Source of the DNA: Ceratodon purpureus
Taxonomy: Eukaryota; Streptophyta; Bryopsida; Pseudoditrichales; Ditrichaceae
Length of the DNA stretch: 64,000 nt
Direction: 5' to 3'
Assembly (NCBI GenBank): GCA_014871385.1
Contig: CM026426.1
Coordinates: 74,762,303 to 74,826,302, forward strand
Shown here piece after piece: positions 11,621 to 22,611 of this stretch (position 1 is the first letter of the stretch; the number at the start of each line of letters is the position of its first letter). The notes under the pieces were generated by a model, which was given only the letters and a program-made list of their open reading frames with translations, was not told where the DNA came from and did no database searches. The translations under genes and the position numbers were made by a program.

Positions 11621-12525
11621 ATGGAGAACATGTTTGAAATGGAAGACCTTCTACTACCACAAGAACCTACTCTGCCAGGCGATGTGGTTCACTGCAAAGG
11701 ACTGCCTAGATTGTCTTGAATTACGAAGTGTGTTACTCTTGTGAACGAGTATGCCTCCAATAATGCGAAAGGCATTTGTCATAGCGTCGACTCCGACCTT
11801 GTGATTGGAAGTGATTGGACACCTCTCGGTGATGATCGAATAGCGGTGCAAATTGCAGAATCCCTTTGTGTGGATGACATTCCATTCGAATGGATGTTTT
11901 TACGCCGAGCATGGCATATAAGGAATGTGTTTGTGAATGGAGCATCATTGTATGACCGCGACGAAGTTGCCAAGTAAAATGCTGCCGTTCCCTTTTCAAG
12001 GGGAAGGAAGCGCATAGGAGTTAGAACATATGATAGTAGCAGGGTACCGCATATTGTTGCTACTACTCCCAAAGCGGAAGATAAATTATCTACAAGGTCT
12101 ATTTCCGCGGTTTCTAGCGAGAGGTGTTGTACAACCAACTGCGTATAGTTTTACCCTCGAGAAAAGATTGAAGCCCTTAGAAATAAATTCTGGAGAGATG
12201 GGACTGTGTATTTTAAAAAACACAACCAGCTAGACGTGCATCGGCAAATGCACTGTGACTCTGCTGGGAAGCGAGTTGTCACATTAGAAGGACTAGAAGT
12301 TTGTCCAGTTGCATGGTAGAAAATATTATGAATCTCTCGGACAAGCTTTTTCCGTCACCAAGGCCTTGCTGAACAAGGTGTTCGAGCAGATCATCATGGG
12401 AACTTGGGAAGTAAAAGCCGCGTACGTACACCATACAGGCTAAAGCAACATTGGGTTGCATGCTTGATAGTATGGCAAGTTATGGTCTAACGTACTTTCA
12501 CCCTACTGACATTGATCCTAAATGA
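11621..12525 (+). pseudogene. Relic of a transposase-like gene, N-terminal part
   Basis: One frame can be followed from ATG at 11621 to 12525 but is crossed by several stops of all three kinds. Recognisable stretches are DIPFEWMFLRRAWHIRN, YFKKHNQLDVHRQMHC and TLEGLEVCPVAW; a shift of frame then gives HHGNLGSKSR and YGLTYFHPTDIDP. This resembles the N-terminal part of large unnamed transposon proteins of seed-free plants and streptophyte algae, a family identification from memory only. The relic is cut short at its 3' end, and it is more decayed than the elements to its right. Confidence 0.4.
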
Positions 12526-14926
12526 ATACACAAGGCAAGTGCTGCTCTAGTGTTATATAAAAAGAATTCTGACCATTGGATTTTTCACTACTCTGTTAGA
12601 AATCCAATATATATTCTACATGGATAAGGTCGTTTATATTAGAGAGTTGAAGTAGAATATGGGATTGGGTAACGCTCAAATGTGAGATGAAACTGCAGTT
12701 CAAGCTAAGAAGAAATTAAGTGGTGTCATTACATTTAGAGTCGGAGTTGTCATACAATCCGATTTTAGGGGTTCATCAAGTCTAAATTTTATCCCAAAAA
12801 GTTATTGTGTAATACAAATTCAATAAGCAAATGGATTTACTACTTTGTAGAATTACTGTAGGATATTAAATCTATGTTAATAAATGAATGATAATAGAAC
12901 CATATATCTTAAAACATGGATATATAGAATAATAGATGGTAGAAAATAATACCTTAGTATGATGGATTGATTGTAGCTTGAATATTAAAACATCTATATT
13001 TTTATTTGCATACCAAAGTAATGTTCGGTAAATTGATGGTAAAATTGAAGTTCATGAGTGTAATATCTATATAATACAAACGGAGCACATGAGGGAGAGT
13101 AACTTGTATCTATTGTAGAGTAGAATTCTGATGATATCCGTACTTAGAAGAGCCAAAAATCGGAGACTACTCATGGTGGTTATGTGAACCTTGCCTCATA
13201 CTCAGAAGGGCTTGCTCATGAGGACACGAGCTTGGAGTCGTTATATCCCAACAGCTGGGTGGATAGATTCTCAAGCAGGACACGCTTGCGACATCTCTTG
13301 GGCAACATAGGGCCGCATATCAGCAGGACTCTATACTTTACATAAACTTTTCCTTCACTACTGCATTAATGGATTCCACTAGAAATTCCTTTGTTCAAGC
13401 GGGGCTCTGATGGTTGCCACTGAGTTTAAATCTATGATATCCTTTAGCTATCAGATTTTCTGAGGACTAACGGAAAGTTTTGGAACTGAATTGGTACAGC
13501 TTACGTTGCTTATAGACTCAAGTTGAATTGAGATCAAGAGCGTGACATAATTGTAATTGTAAGTGATAGTATATTCCAGCATGGAGTCAAACATTTTCAT
13601 ATTAAAACCATCCCCTATCTCTGATGGAATTTTTGTATCTATGGAGTTCAGAACTAGATAAGTAAAGACATAGTCCGATCTGGGAATTGACAATGGTACT
13701 TAGTTGTCGTTTGTAACTCTTTTGTGCAGGATAAAACCTGCTCAAAAGAGACCTTATATGCAAACTTCCAGAAGATGTTGACAATAAGTAAATCCATAGT
13801 ACTTCTCTATCGGAAACGAGTCCGTATTTAAGTTCCTTCAAAGTAAGTTGGTACCGCGTAGACCCAAAGAATCCAAGCACCCAAAAAAGAGCAAAAACAA
13901 GTACTTTCTAATATTGTTATTAAATCCACAAGTTCTGTCAATTGATGGATTAAAGTCAAAGATTCTCTTTCCATTGAGTTAATTTTTTAGGGAAATTCAA
14001 TCTTTAAGCACTTTTCGAATTGGCAGAAAATGGAAAGAGCAAAGCCAGTTCAGCAAAAGTTAATTGTAATCATTTTTACCATGTCAGCTTCAATTTAGCT
14101 CTGACACAAAGAGCCTTGAACACTAGAAAATGCACGTTTCAGAACACTAGAAAATGCATGTTCCATCAAAATGTTTACTGCTAAGACGGAACCAACAGTG
14201 CAAGAAACCTATAGCAACCAGTAACAGCAGAAGCAATAGAGCACCCCGAAAAATAGAGAAACAGTTAACCATTGATCAAGCAAATGCACATGAGGAACTG
14301 TGGATACTTGAGCATAAAAAGCATCCTATGAATATCAATACCTATAACAAATTGGTATTTCAATATGTATGTTTAGATAGTACCTTCTGATTACTTAAAA
14401 AATACAAAACTTATGGGTCTACTGAAATTTTTGGTCACATCGACGAGAACTTGGCAGGGCTCCATGACCATAGACCCTGGCATAAAGCCAGTGCAAAAGA
14501 ATTAACTACGCTATATATCTCCACAAACCGGAATATGTATGTATCTGAATATGTGATACACACCGAAGCCACGGATTAATCCACCTAATTCTGATGCCGC
14601 AACCTGTGCTTTGAATTTTTCTTGACCACCAGTGAGTAATTGAGTTATTTTCTTGAAGGTGACACAAAGTCTAAGCTTGATTACGAGGTCGTATATTTCA
14701 TCAACTCTTGCTCATTTTGCTTCAGATTATTAAATGTTTCTTAACCACTCGAATATGTGACCATATGTGAGGCATTGTTGAGTTACGTGATGTTTAGACA
14801 CTTCGTGACCCTTAAGCTATTCTAAATTGCAAAGACTCTAAAGTGTCAGCTTTGAAGTGTGAACTTGCATGTCAATGCAGTAAGAGTATGATCCTAAATG
14901 ATGGAAAATCATAAAAAATTAGGCAG
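12526..14926. other. AT-rich stretch without recognised genes
   Basis: Many short open frames on both strands but no conserved motif. It lies downstream of the minus-strand gene that ends at 14927. Weak direct repeats such as TCAGAACACTAGAAAATGCA near 14130 are all I could see. Confidence 0.5.
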
Positions 14927-17900
14927 CTAGGGAGAAAACACATCGTCACTTTCTATTGCACTGTGATCAATGAATTTGACAACTTTTGGATCATAGCTAC
15001 GTGGTGAAGATAATGCACTCGAACTTTGCTCTGATTCTTCAGCGAGGGCTTGAGCTCTTGCCTCGGCATAGCATGGGAGACTCCAAGTATGTTCACAATC
15101 ATAGTTCGACTCGGTGGAAGGTGAAGTACCACTCATGCGACTGCATGACAGATCTCAGAAATCAACATTTAGGTATTCAAACATAACAAATGTTCATAAT
15201 AGCAAAAATTAGATACAGCGTGAGCATAAGACTTACTCACATAAATCTGTTTTATCCTCCTCAGGATATGGAGCTTCTTCATCAGACAGCTCTTGAACTT
15301 CAGTCTGTTTGGTTCCCGTTGTGCTAATGAGAGGCACTTGAAGTGATAGCAAAACCTCCTCATAAATGTCCCAGTCCCCTTCAAGCCCAACTATGTTTCT
15401 ATTGGTTGCTATTGCAGCACCGATTGAGGCACCTGTACAAAGAAGTAATTTACATGGTAATTAGCGAGTTAGGATGATCAACTGATAGGCAGTCATGTGG
15501 TTTAAATAAAAAACTAAAAGAGTTGAAGAGAAACTTGTTTCGGCTGTGAGGTCGATGATGGTACCATTTAACGGACAAGTTTCAGAAATGAGGGATTGGA
15601 GTAGGGCAAGAGATTTTTCTTTCGGGCCTCTCCAGGGCATCCCATCGATCTTCTTGAGACAATCCTCCAAGGTAACCCAGTTAAACAACACGGCGTCTTT
15701 GGCGAGGTTAGTCATTCCTACGCCCTAGCTCGAGGGGAGGAGAAGAGGCTTCGGCTGCCTGGCTACGGTGGCACCAAAGGATCTCACAAGCAAGTACGCT
15801 TTAAATTTTAAAGTCTAATCATTAAAACAGAGCAAACATCAGAAGAAGCATCTTTCAAGTAAATACGAGTAATATTCATGAGTCAAAAAAATATAAAACA
15901 CAGTTAAAAATTAAACTCACATAGCTTTCGGGGTCTGTGAGATGGGACAGGTGGAGTGCGTTGATTATCGACCACTCCTTCAACTCCTTGCGGTCGTTGT
16001 TGTTGAGAAAGGCAGTCAACTCTTTCTTAATATGTAATCTATCTGGAGCAAAAATCCACAACGCTCCATCGTCATGCAAATAACCACCGTAAAATCCAAT
16101 GACAAACTTCATAAAGAATTTTATTTGCTGGTTCTAGGCAGGTACTTGGGAGGGTGGGTCAGACACTCCAGGAACCGGGAGATCGTTAGGAAAATCTGCT
16201 ATAACAAGGTCAACCCCAGGCTTTGACAAGAGTTTTCCTCCAAAGTGAAATTCCCGATTCGTACGAGTCTGAAATCACATGAAAGGCAGAAAATTAAATG
16301 ATGAATTAAGAATAAAACATTAAAATAAACTACAGAATAAGGGTAATTAGAAATACCATAAGGAGAAATGCTATCATGTCGTCAAAGGATTTTGGAAATC
16401 TCTTCTGCTTGTTCTTATACTCCATCATTTTTGGAAAAGTGTCATTGATGACCAAGACTTTGGAGGAGGGTGCTGAACTGAAGGATGGCTGGGATATAAC
16501 CAAGGATTTCAGTGATGGAGGGATGAGTGGGGTACCTGAAGTAGTCTCCATATCTTTAACATGCGGCTTCTTATGAACCTACTGCGTTGGTGTACGTGAC
16601 TTTGTGCGATTTCGTGCTATCACAGCAGGGGCTTCTTTTTCAACCAACTCACCACTCGCAGCTGTTGTTGCAGGAATGTCTTCATCTTGAGTCTCTCCCA
16701 TCAGATTAGTAGCTTTGCGTTTGGCACCCCGAGTCTTGTTTGCCCCAGCTGCCCTTCTTGACTTCTTTGTCGCTGTAGATGACACATTTGCTTTAGCTGG
16801 AGCAGGGGCAATGTTCGCAAGTGTTGGCTGAAGGGAGTCTCGGAGCTGGACATGGAACGGAGGCGGTTTCTTCACCGGGCAGTCAAGATACCAACCACAA
16901 CGGTCATAGTGGCAGTTGTCCCATGCCTTCAGGATGGCACTTGTAAACATGCACTCGGGACTTGTGATGTCAAGATAAGTGGGAAAGAAGGCAGGTACCC
17001 GCGTCACTGCTTTCCTAGGAAGCAGTATGTCTTTGAAATATCGGTAAAAGATTCTCCTCAAAGCTGGCTGAAAATTGGGCTGTTGGTCTTTAGATTTGTT
17101 CTTGTGTGCCTGATCAGCCCCCATGAATTCTCTGAAAAATGCATTGTCCTAGAGGGAGCAACGCATGGCCTCTACGTAATCAAATATTTTCTCGATAGGA
17201 TTTTTGCCATCAGGGCAGTAATTTATGGTCACCCCTAGGTCGGTGACAACCGCCTCAAAGAGCTCCTCAGCTTCTACCGCCATCTGAACAGTCAAGGAGA
17301 TTATTAGCAAAAAAGACTCAAGCATCCAAAAAAATAAAAGCAACAGGATAACATTTACATGCCAAATTCTAAATAACATATGCTAAAACGAGGCCTAATG
17401 TAAAACTAAGGTACTACCGTTAAAGCTAGGGAAATTCATTTAGCAAAAAAACCAGCTCACGTTAACTGCAGCACTAAAACAGTGGGCCATGAAAGGACTA
17501 CTGTTGGTACTAAGCAAACATTGCGTGGCAATCAGTGCCATTAAATTAAAAGAAAAAAGTGAAGCCTCTGGTACTGCCGTTAACGGCAGTACATTTGGAG
17601 TCCATCGCGGCACTACAAAAAAAACTTGAAAATGTACTGCCGTTAACGGCAGTACTAGAGCAACGCATAAGAAGTCTAAGAAAATAAGAAAAGCCGTCAG
17701 AAAATAGTCCAATTCTGAATTACATATCCTTAAATGTGACCTAATGCAAAACTAAGGTAAGCCATATGGTAAGACAATTTAGTTAGCATAAAAAGTAACT
17801 GCTGTCTACTGGAGCACTAAAACACTGTATCATCAGATGATTACTTTCGATACCATGCAAACACGGCCTGGCAATCAGTGACAATCAATTGTAAGAAGAA

Positions 17901-20900
17901 TGAAGACTCTAGTACTGCCGTTAACGGCAGTTCATTTGGAGTCTCTAGGGGGCACAACAAAAAAAGCTTTCAAATGTACTGCCGTTAACGGCAGTACCGG
18001 AAAAGCGCATAAGAAGTTCTTTAAAAATGGTTAAAGACTTAATACAAAATGTTGCTGTTGACCATAAAATCAATATGCCGCACCTAAGGCGTATGTTCGA
18101 AGAAAAAATATATTATTGATTTGGTAGTGCCGTTAACGGCGGTACATTTGGAGGCTATCAAGGAGAAACACGAAGAGCATAAAAATGTACTGCCGTTAAC
18201 GGCAGTACCGATACATCATATCATAACATTTAAATTTAATGCGATGGTAAAATAAAAAAAATGCACAGATAACATTTAATACTCTTCGAACCCGTACAGT
18301 ACATATAAAAACCATTGTAGTGGGCTGTCATGCATCCAAAATAAAGGATTAAGAATATGTTACCTGTGCCCACCACGTGGCTTTGTGAAGCCATGGAGGA
18401 AATAATGTGTCTGCAAAAGAAGGCTTGGGGAACCGGTGGGACTTTCGGATTGACTCAGGGGAGTTCCAGCGTTCCAACCACTTGATTTTCATCTTAGTTG
18501 GGATTGCAAAAGTAGCGAACATGTTGAGTTTCTCCTGTTGCATTTCTGGGGATGGAAACTTCTCATAATGAAGTTTGACTTGCTCAAGAAATGCCGGTGT
18601 ATGCTTCAGATCCACAACCGGTAGCAATTTTTTTAGTTCCCCTTGTTGCGTGGCAACTACTTTCTCAACTGCGAATCGAACCCATTCATCTACAGACTTG
18701 TTCGTCCACATGTGCTTTTCAGAATACATTTTGTAGAATCGCTGCTCCGCACTTGAAGCCGCTTCACCAATCTCTTGCTGAGCACACATCAAGTAATGAT
18801 ATAAGAATTTCTCTAAAATCATAAAAGAAAACCTCAAGAAATTAAAAGGCAGTTTAGAATTACCTGGTATAGAAATGAATTGAGGGACTCTACCGTGAGA
18901 TTGTACCAAGTCGGCTTTGCACCAGATTGTTTCTTTGTGGCACTTTCAATTGTTGCACGTGGGACAAGGCCTTCGAAGTAGCTGAAGGGCTGTGGTGCAA
19001 CACTTTGTATCCTGAAAAATTTGTGTACCATATTTGTGGTCACATGAGACTTCTGGTTCCTCCTGCACATTTTATGATGAATCTATTACATAGAGAATCT
19101 GTTACAAAAACTGAATCGTAATCAAATATTGAATCAGAATGCTTACCAGTTAACTTTGTGTAAAGCAGCGATGACTGCTGGAACGTTGCCTTTCGGGTCC
19201 AGTATAATGCTCTCAACTCTGTAATGCCAGTTTATGTCCCGGGAGTGATACTCATTTATGATAGGATACCATGCTTGCAGCCGATGATTACCATCCTATA
19301 CCATGAACATTTTATTGGAAAAGACCTTGAAATCCTCATCCTCCAACAGCGTCTTTTCGAAATCTTCATTTACCTCACGCCATTCCGGGCTCCAACTGTT
19401 TGTTATAGCCGGAGTGACATCCACAGTATGGCCCAGATTATCCTGAAGAGCAACATAAAAAAACCCGTTCCCTTCCAAGTATCCAGTCTTCACAAAGAAT
19501 GATGCTAGCTGCGAAACATCGGTCTTCAAATATGGCCTCACAACTGGAAGAGACTGCATTCGACAAAGCGGTATAAACAATCTCCCCTTAGTTTTGGGCT
19601 CCCACTTCAAGTCAGCCAGGCGCAAAGCAGTATTAGGAATCTCCCTCTCAACAAGATCGTGGAGCTTTGCTTTAACTTCGCTCTTTGTTAAGGATATAGC
19701 ATCTGCAGAAAATTTAGACAAAGAATCATAAAGTCAGATGCGCAGCATCAAGTAATATAAGTTCAAGCATGTATTTTAAGCATTGGAAATTCAAGCATGT
19801 GATCAAAGCAGTACCGAAAGTGTTAATAAAAGAGGCATGTAATTTGGTTCAAATGAACTACCGTTAACGGCAGTACTTAATCACAAGTTCTAGAAATCAT
19901 GCAGCCCTTTAATAAACATGTCAATACCACCCCTTGAGTACATAGTGGAGACATACAAACAGCATGAGAACCAAGTGCCGTTAACGGCAGTACAAAATCA
20001 CCCTCAAAAAAAGCCTGCTTCGGATCTAGAAGGTGCTGATGAGATCTGTTAGAATCCATTGACAATGAAAGAAGTGCGTAGCATGATATGTCGATACAGC
20101 ACTGCTTTTGTACTGCCGTTAACGGTAGTACAGAAGCAGCCTCTTGCAAGTTTGAATATAAGCATGCCATGGTCCCCGACGATGGTACATTATCACAAAA
20201 GTACTCTAACAAAGATATAATCTTCGAACTTAAGCTACAAAAATCAGGTAAAATGGCCTTCAAAATGTACTGCCGTTAACGGCAGTTCTTTGGGATAAGT
20301 CTAATGGACAAGCATTTTGCATAATAAACATACTGCCATTAACGGCAGTACATTTAAGGTTAGTCCAATGGACAAGCATATTGCATAAAAAGCATACTGC
20401 CATTAACGACAATACCATTTGACTATGAATGTGTAAGCTCACATAAACAAAGAATTGCACTAGGTTAACGTTCGTACTAGTACAAAGGTTTTAAGTACTT
20501 CAAATTAATCAATCTTAAAATAATGCAAGCCTTTAAGTAAAGTTAATCTGAGACAAATGTTTATATGAATGTGAGCCACCTGGGTTAAAGGTAATAGAAT
20601 TAGCCACCTGAGTTTAAGCCTAGGTGCTAATTATTGGATACTCTAGAAACATTGCAAGGGTGAAAACGTACTGCCGTTAACGGCAGTCCATTGCGAATGT
20701 AGTAGGAAGATATTGCAGGAGCAGGCGGGGTTGCTACAGTCCCATTCGAAATAAATTAGAATATAATAATATTACATAGAGGACCACCATCGTAGACAGT
20801 AAACTGACCTTTAATTCAGAGGAACCGAATACATCAACTTCGATTCAAAACATTACCCTTTGGTTCGACAATTTGTGACAACAATCTGGACATAGTATCG

Positions 20901-22033
20901 ATGTGCAATTTGGGCAGAGTATAAAGGTCGTAGAATAAAAAGACACCAATCTCGACGACACCCTAAACCTAAAAGGTAAACAAACCAAGTTAATTGATCA
21001 CAGCAGAACTGTCTGTAGAATAATTTCAAGAGCTCACAAACATAACGAAAGGCGCACAAACAACTGAAGAAAGGAGGCACACCTTCAGACTGCTCCGGCC
21101 TTGGCTCGATCTTGGTGTCATCCTCTTCTTTGTCTTCATTGTCGTTGCCATCCTCGACTCCAGGGTGATCCTCACCACCATGTTGCTCCTCGTCCTCCAT
21201 TAATTCGTCTTCGTCATTGCGATCGTCATCTCCTGTGCGGCCATCAGAATGAGGGTTATCATCGCCTTGCTCTGCGTCACTTCTTCCTCAGACTGCTCCG
21301 GAGCCTCCTGTTGCGACACCATTTTCTGAAACAGTAGACACCAAAAGTTCAAGAAAATATACCCTTTAGCGTCTGAATCTGTGAAGATAATTCTTTGGTA
21401 TGAGATACCAGCTAACCAGAATAACTAGTAATGCAAAAGGAGTAGAAATGCTGACCCAAAAACACGACGACTCTTAAACAAAGCTGTAACCAAGAACGAA
21501 GTAGTCCACAAGAAGTAACCCTAAAACTCAGCGAAAGCAACACGATGCAGTTAGAGAAGTGGTACCAGGGCGATCTTAACGAGGCCTCTTATCCTAAGGG
21601 GAACCTAAAATAAGCAAAAGAGTGCAATTTGACATACTTGGGCTTCCTTTACTTGTCATGTCATTATTTGGTGATGAAACTACTGATAGTAAGCTACATT
21701 GGTGAAATTCAGTAGGCTACTTAAATAAGTAATTTTCAAATGACAACAGATGTAACATACCTTATTTCCAGGGCTTGCACTTGTATCAGATTTCACGACT
21801 TGAGTGTTTTGATGCTTGAGACGTCTTTCGTAACGCAATGTGCTATCTTCTTCAATGCCTCCCAATGCTGAGTCTCCGTTTGTCTTCTCAAAGTCTAATG
21901 CTCTAGTTATGCCATCCTTCTAAAATCTTTCAGTCTCTTTTCTAGCTCTAGCCATTTTACTACGTTTAAGAGCCTTAGCGTTACTAAAATGCGTCGACAC
22001 TTTCTTTCGCCGCTTCTTAGGTAGAGCTAGCAT
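14927..22033 (-). CDS. DGNHR (ParB/Srx-like) plus amino-methyltransferase-like protein, copy A
   Basis: Ten exons on the minus strand fit one frame through consistent GT-AG junctions: 22033-21761, 21325-21083, 19702-19147, 19062-18864, 18777-18364, 17283-16357, 16268-15921, 15814-15535, 15432-15237 and 15140-14927, about 1,215 codons. Order: basic N-terminus (KKRRKK, a likely nuclear signal); acidic tract; VFSNKMFMV then DGNHRLQAW (about 308), the DG(N/Q)HR motif of ParB/sulfiredoxin-fold proteins; WYLDCPVKKPPPF; a Lys/Arg tract; then a beta-class amino-methyltransferase order: VDLVIADFPND (motif IV), GYLHDDGALWIFAP, KEKSLALLQSLI and DLTAETSASIGAA...IVGLEGDWDIY (motifs X and I). Motif IV reads DFPN, not DPPY/W, so catalysis is doubtful. 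Six in-frame TAGs (21920, 19296, 17149, 16579, 16134, 15725) and one frame change in the acidic tract suggest a silenced copy. It is head to head with the MULE gene. Confidence 0.72.
17571..18208. repeat. Palindrome array 1, TACTGCCGTTAACGGCAGTA, in intron 5
   Basis: Six copies of a 22-bp palindrome (G + TACTGCCGTTAACGGCAGTA + C) start at 17571, 17634, 17912, 17976, 18124 and 18187. Four are perfect. They come in pairs 63-64 bp apart, and the first two pairs are 341 bp apart within a diverged tandem duplication. The palindrome is far better kept than the sequence between copies. All lie inside the intron between 17284 and 18363 of copy A. Confidence 0.95.
19855..20689. repeat. Palindrome array 2, same word, in intron 2
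   Basis: Seven more copies of the same 22-bp palindrome, perfect or with a few changes, start at 19855, 19972, 20110, 20267, 20330, 20393 and 20668. Three of them are again spaced by 63 bp. All lie in the intron between 19703 and 21082 of copy A. None is seen in its exons or elsewhere in the window. Confidence 0.92.
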
Positions 22034-22611
22034 AGCACACTCAAAACAGCAAAATGATAGGTTACAGTCATAACAACAAAATGCACACACACCCTAGAAA
22101 ATACATGACAAGAGCCTCAGTCAGTTCTTATATATAGTCCTCTCATGATAACGAAGTATACATGGATGAACGAAATCTATCCTCTACAACATGGATAATT
22201 GAGCGTCCTAAGTTGAATCTGCCAATTCAAATCGTGCTAGGCCGAAATTTAAGGGCTTTTCTATTTTCAACTAGAAATAACAATTCCAGTACCAGATCTA
22301 ACTAGAATTTATTTCAAAGACGGCTATGCCTAATAATGTGCAAACATTTGACGAGTAGAAAGTGGACCATGATTCAGATTTTAAAAATACTTTGGAATGA
22401 CACTTATGCACACCAAACGACGGCTCCATAATTGATTCATTCTATTCTCTCATAATCCTTTACATCTACGAATATGAGGTATATAGGGTTCACGTAAATG
22501 AATGTATAATTCTACATAGAATAAATAGAGTGAGCACAATGTCCTATTCTTCTCAATTTGTGTTCACAAATTCCTTTAGCACCAGTTCATTCTATCAGCA
22601 CACATTTTAGC
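22034..22611. promoter_or_regulatory. Shared divergent upstream region
   Basis: 578 bp between the start codons of the minus-strand DGNHR-methyltransferase gene and the plus-strand MULE gene. It is AT-rich, with TATATATAG near 22131 on the minus-strand side as a possible TATA element. It probably holds both promoters; this is inferred from position only. Confidence 0.4.

Noticed and set aside
17571-20689. CRISPR array
   Set aside because: Repeats are palindromes within introns, spacing is uneven, and spacers are themselves repeated; no cas genes are present.
22558-22611. Earlier start for the MULE protein at a CTG/GTG-type codon
   Set aside because: ATG at 22612 gives a good N-terminus and the upstream residues look like untranslated leader.
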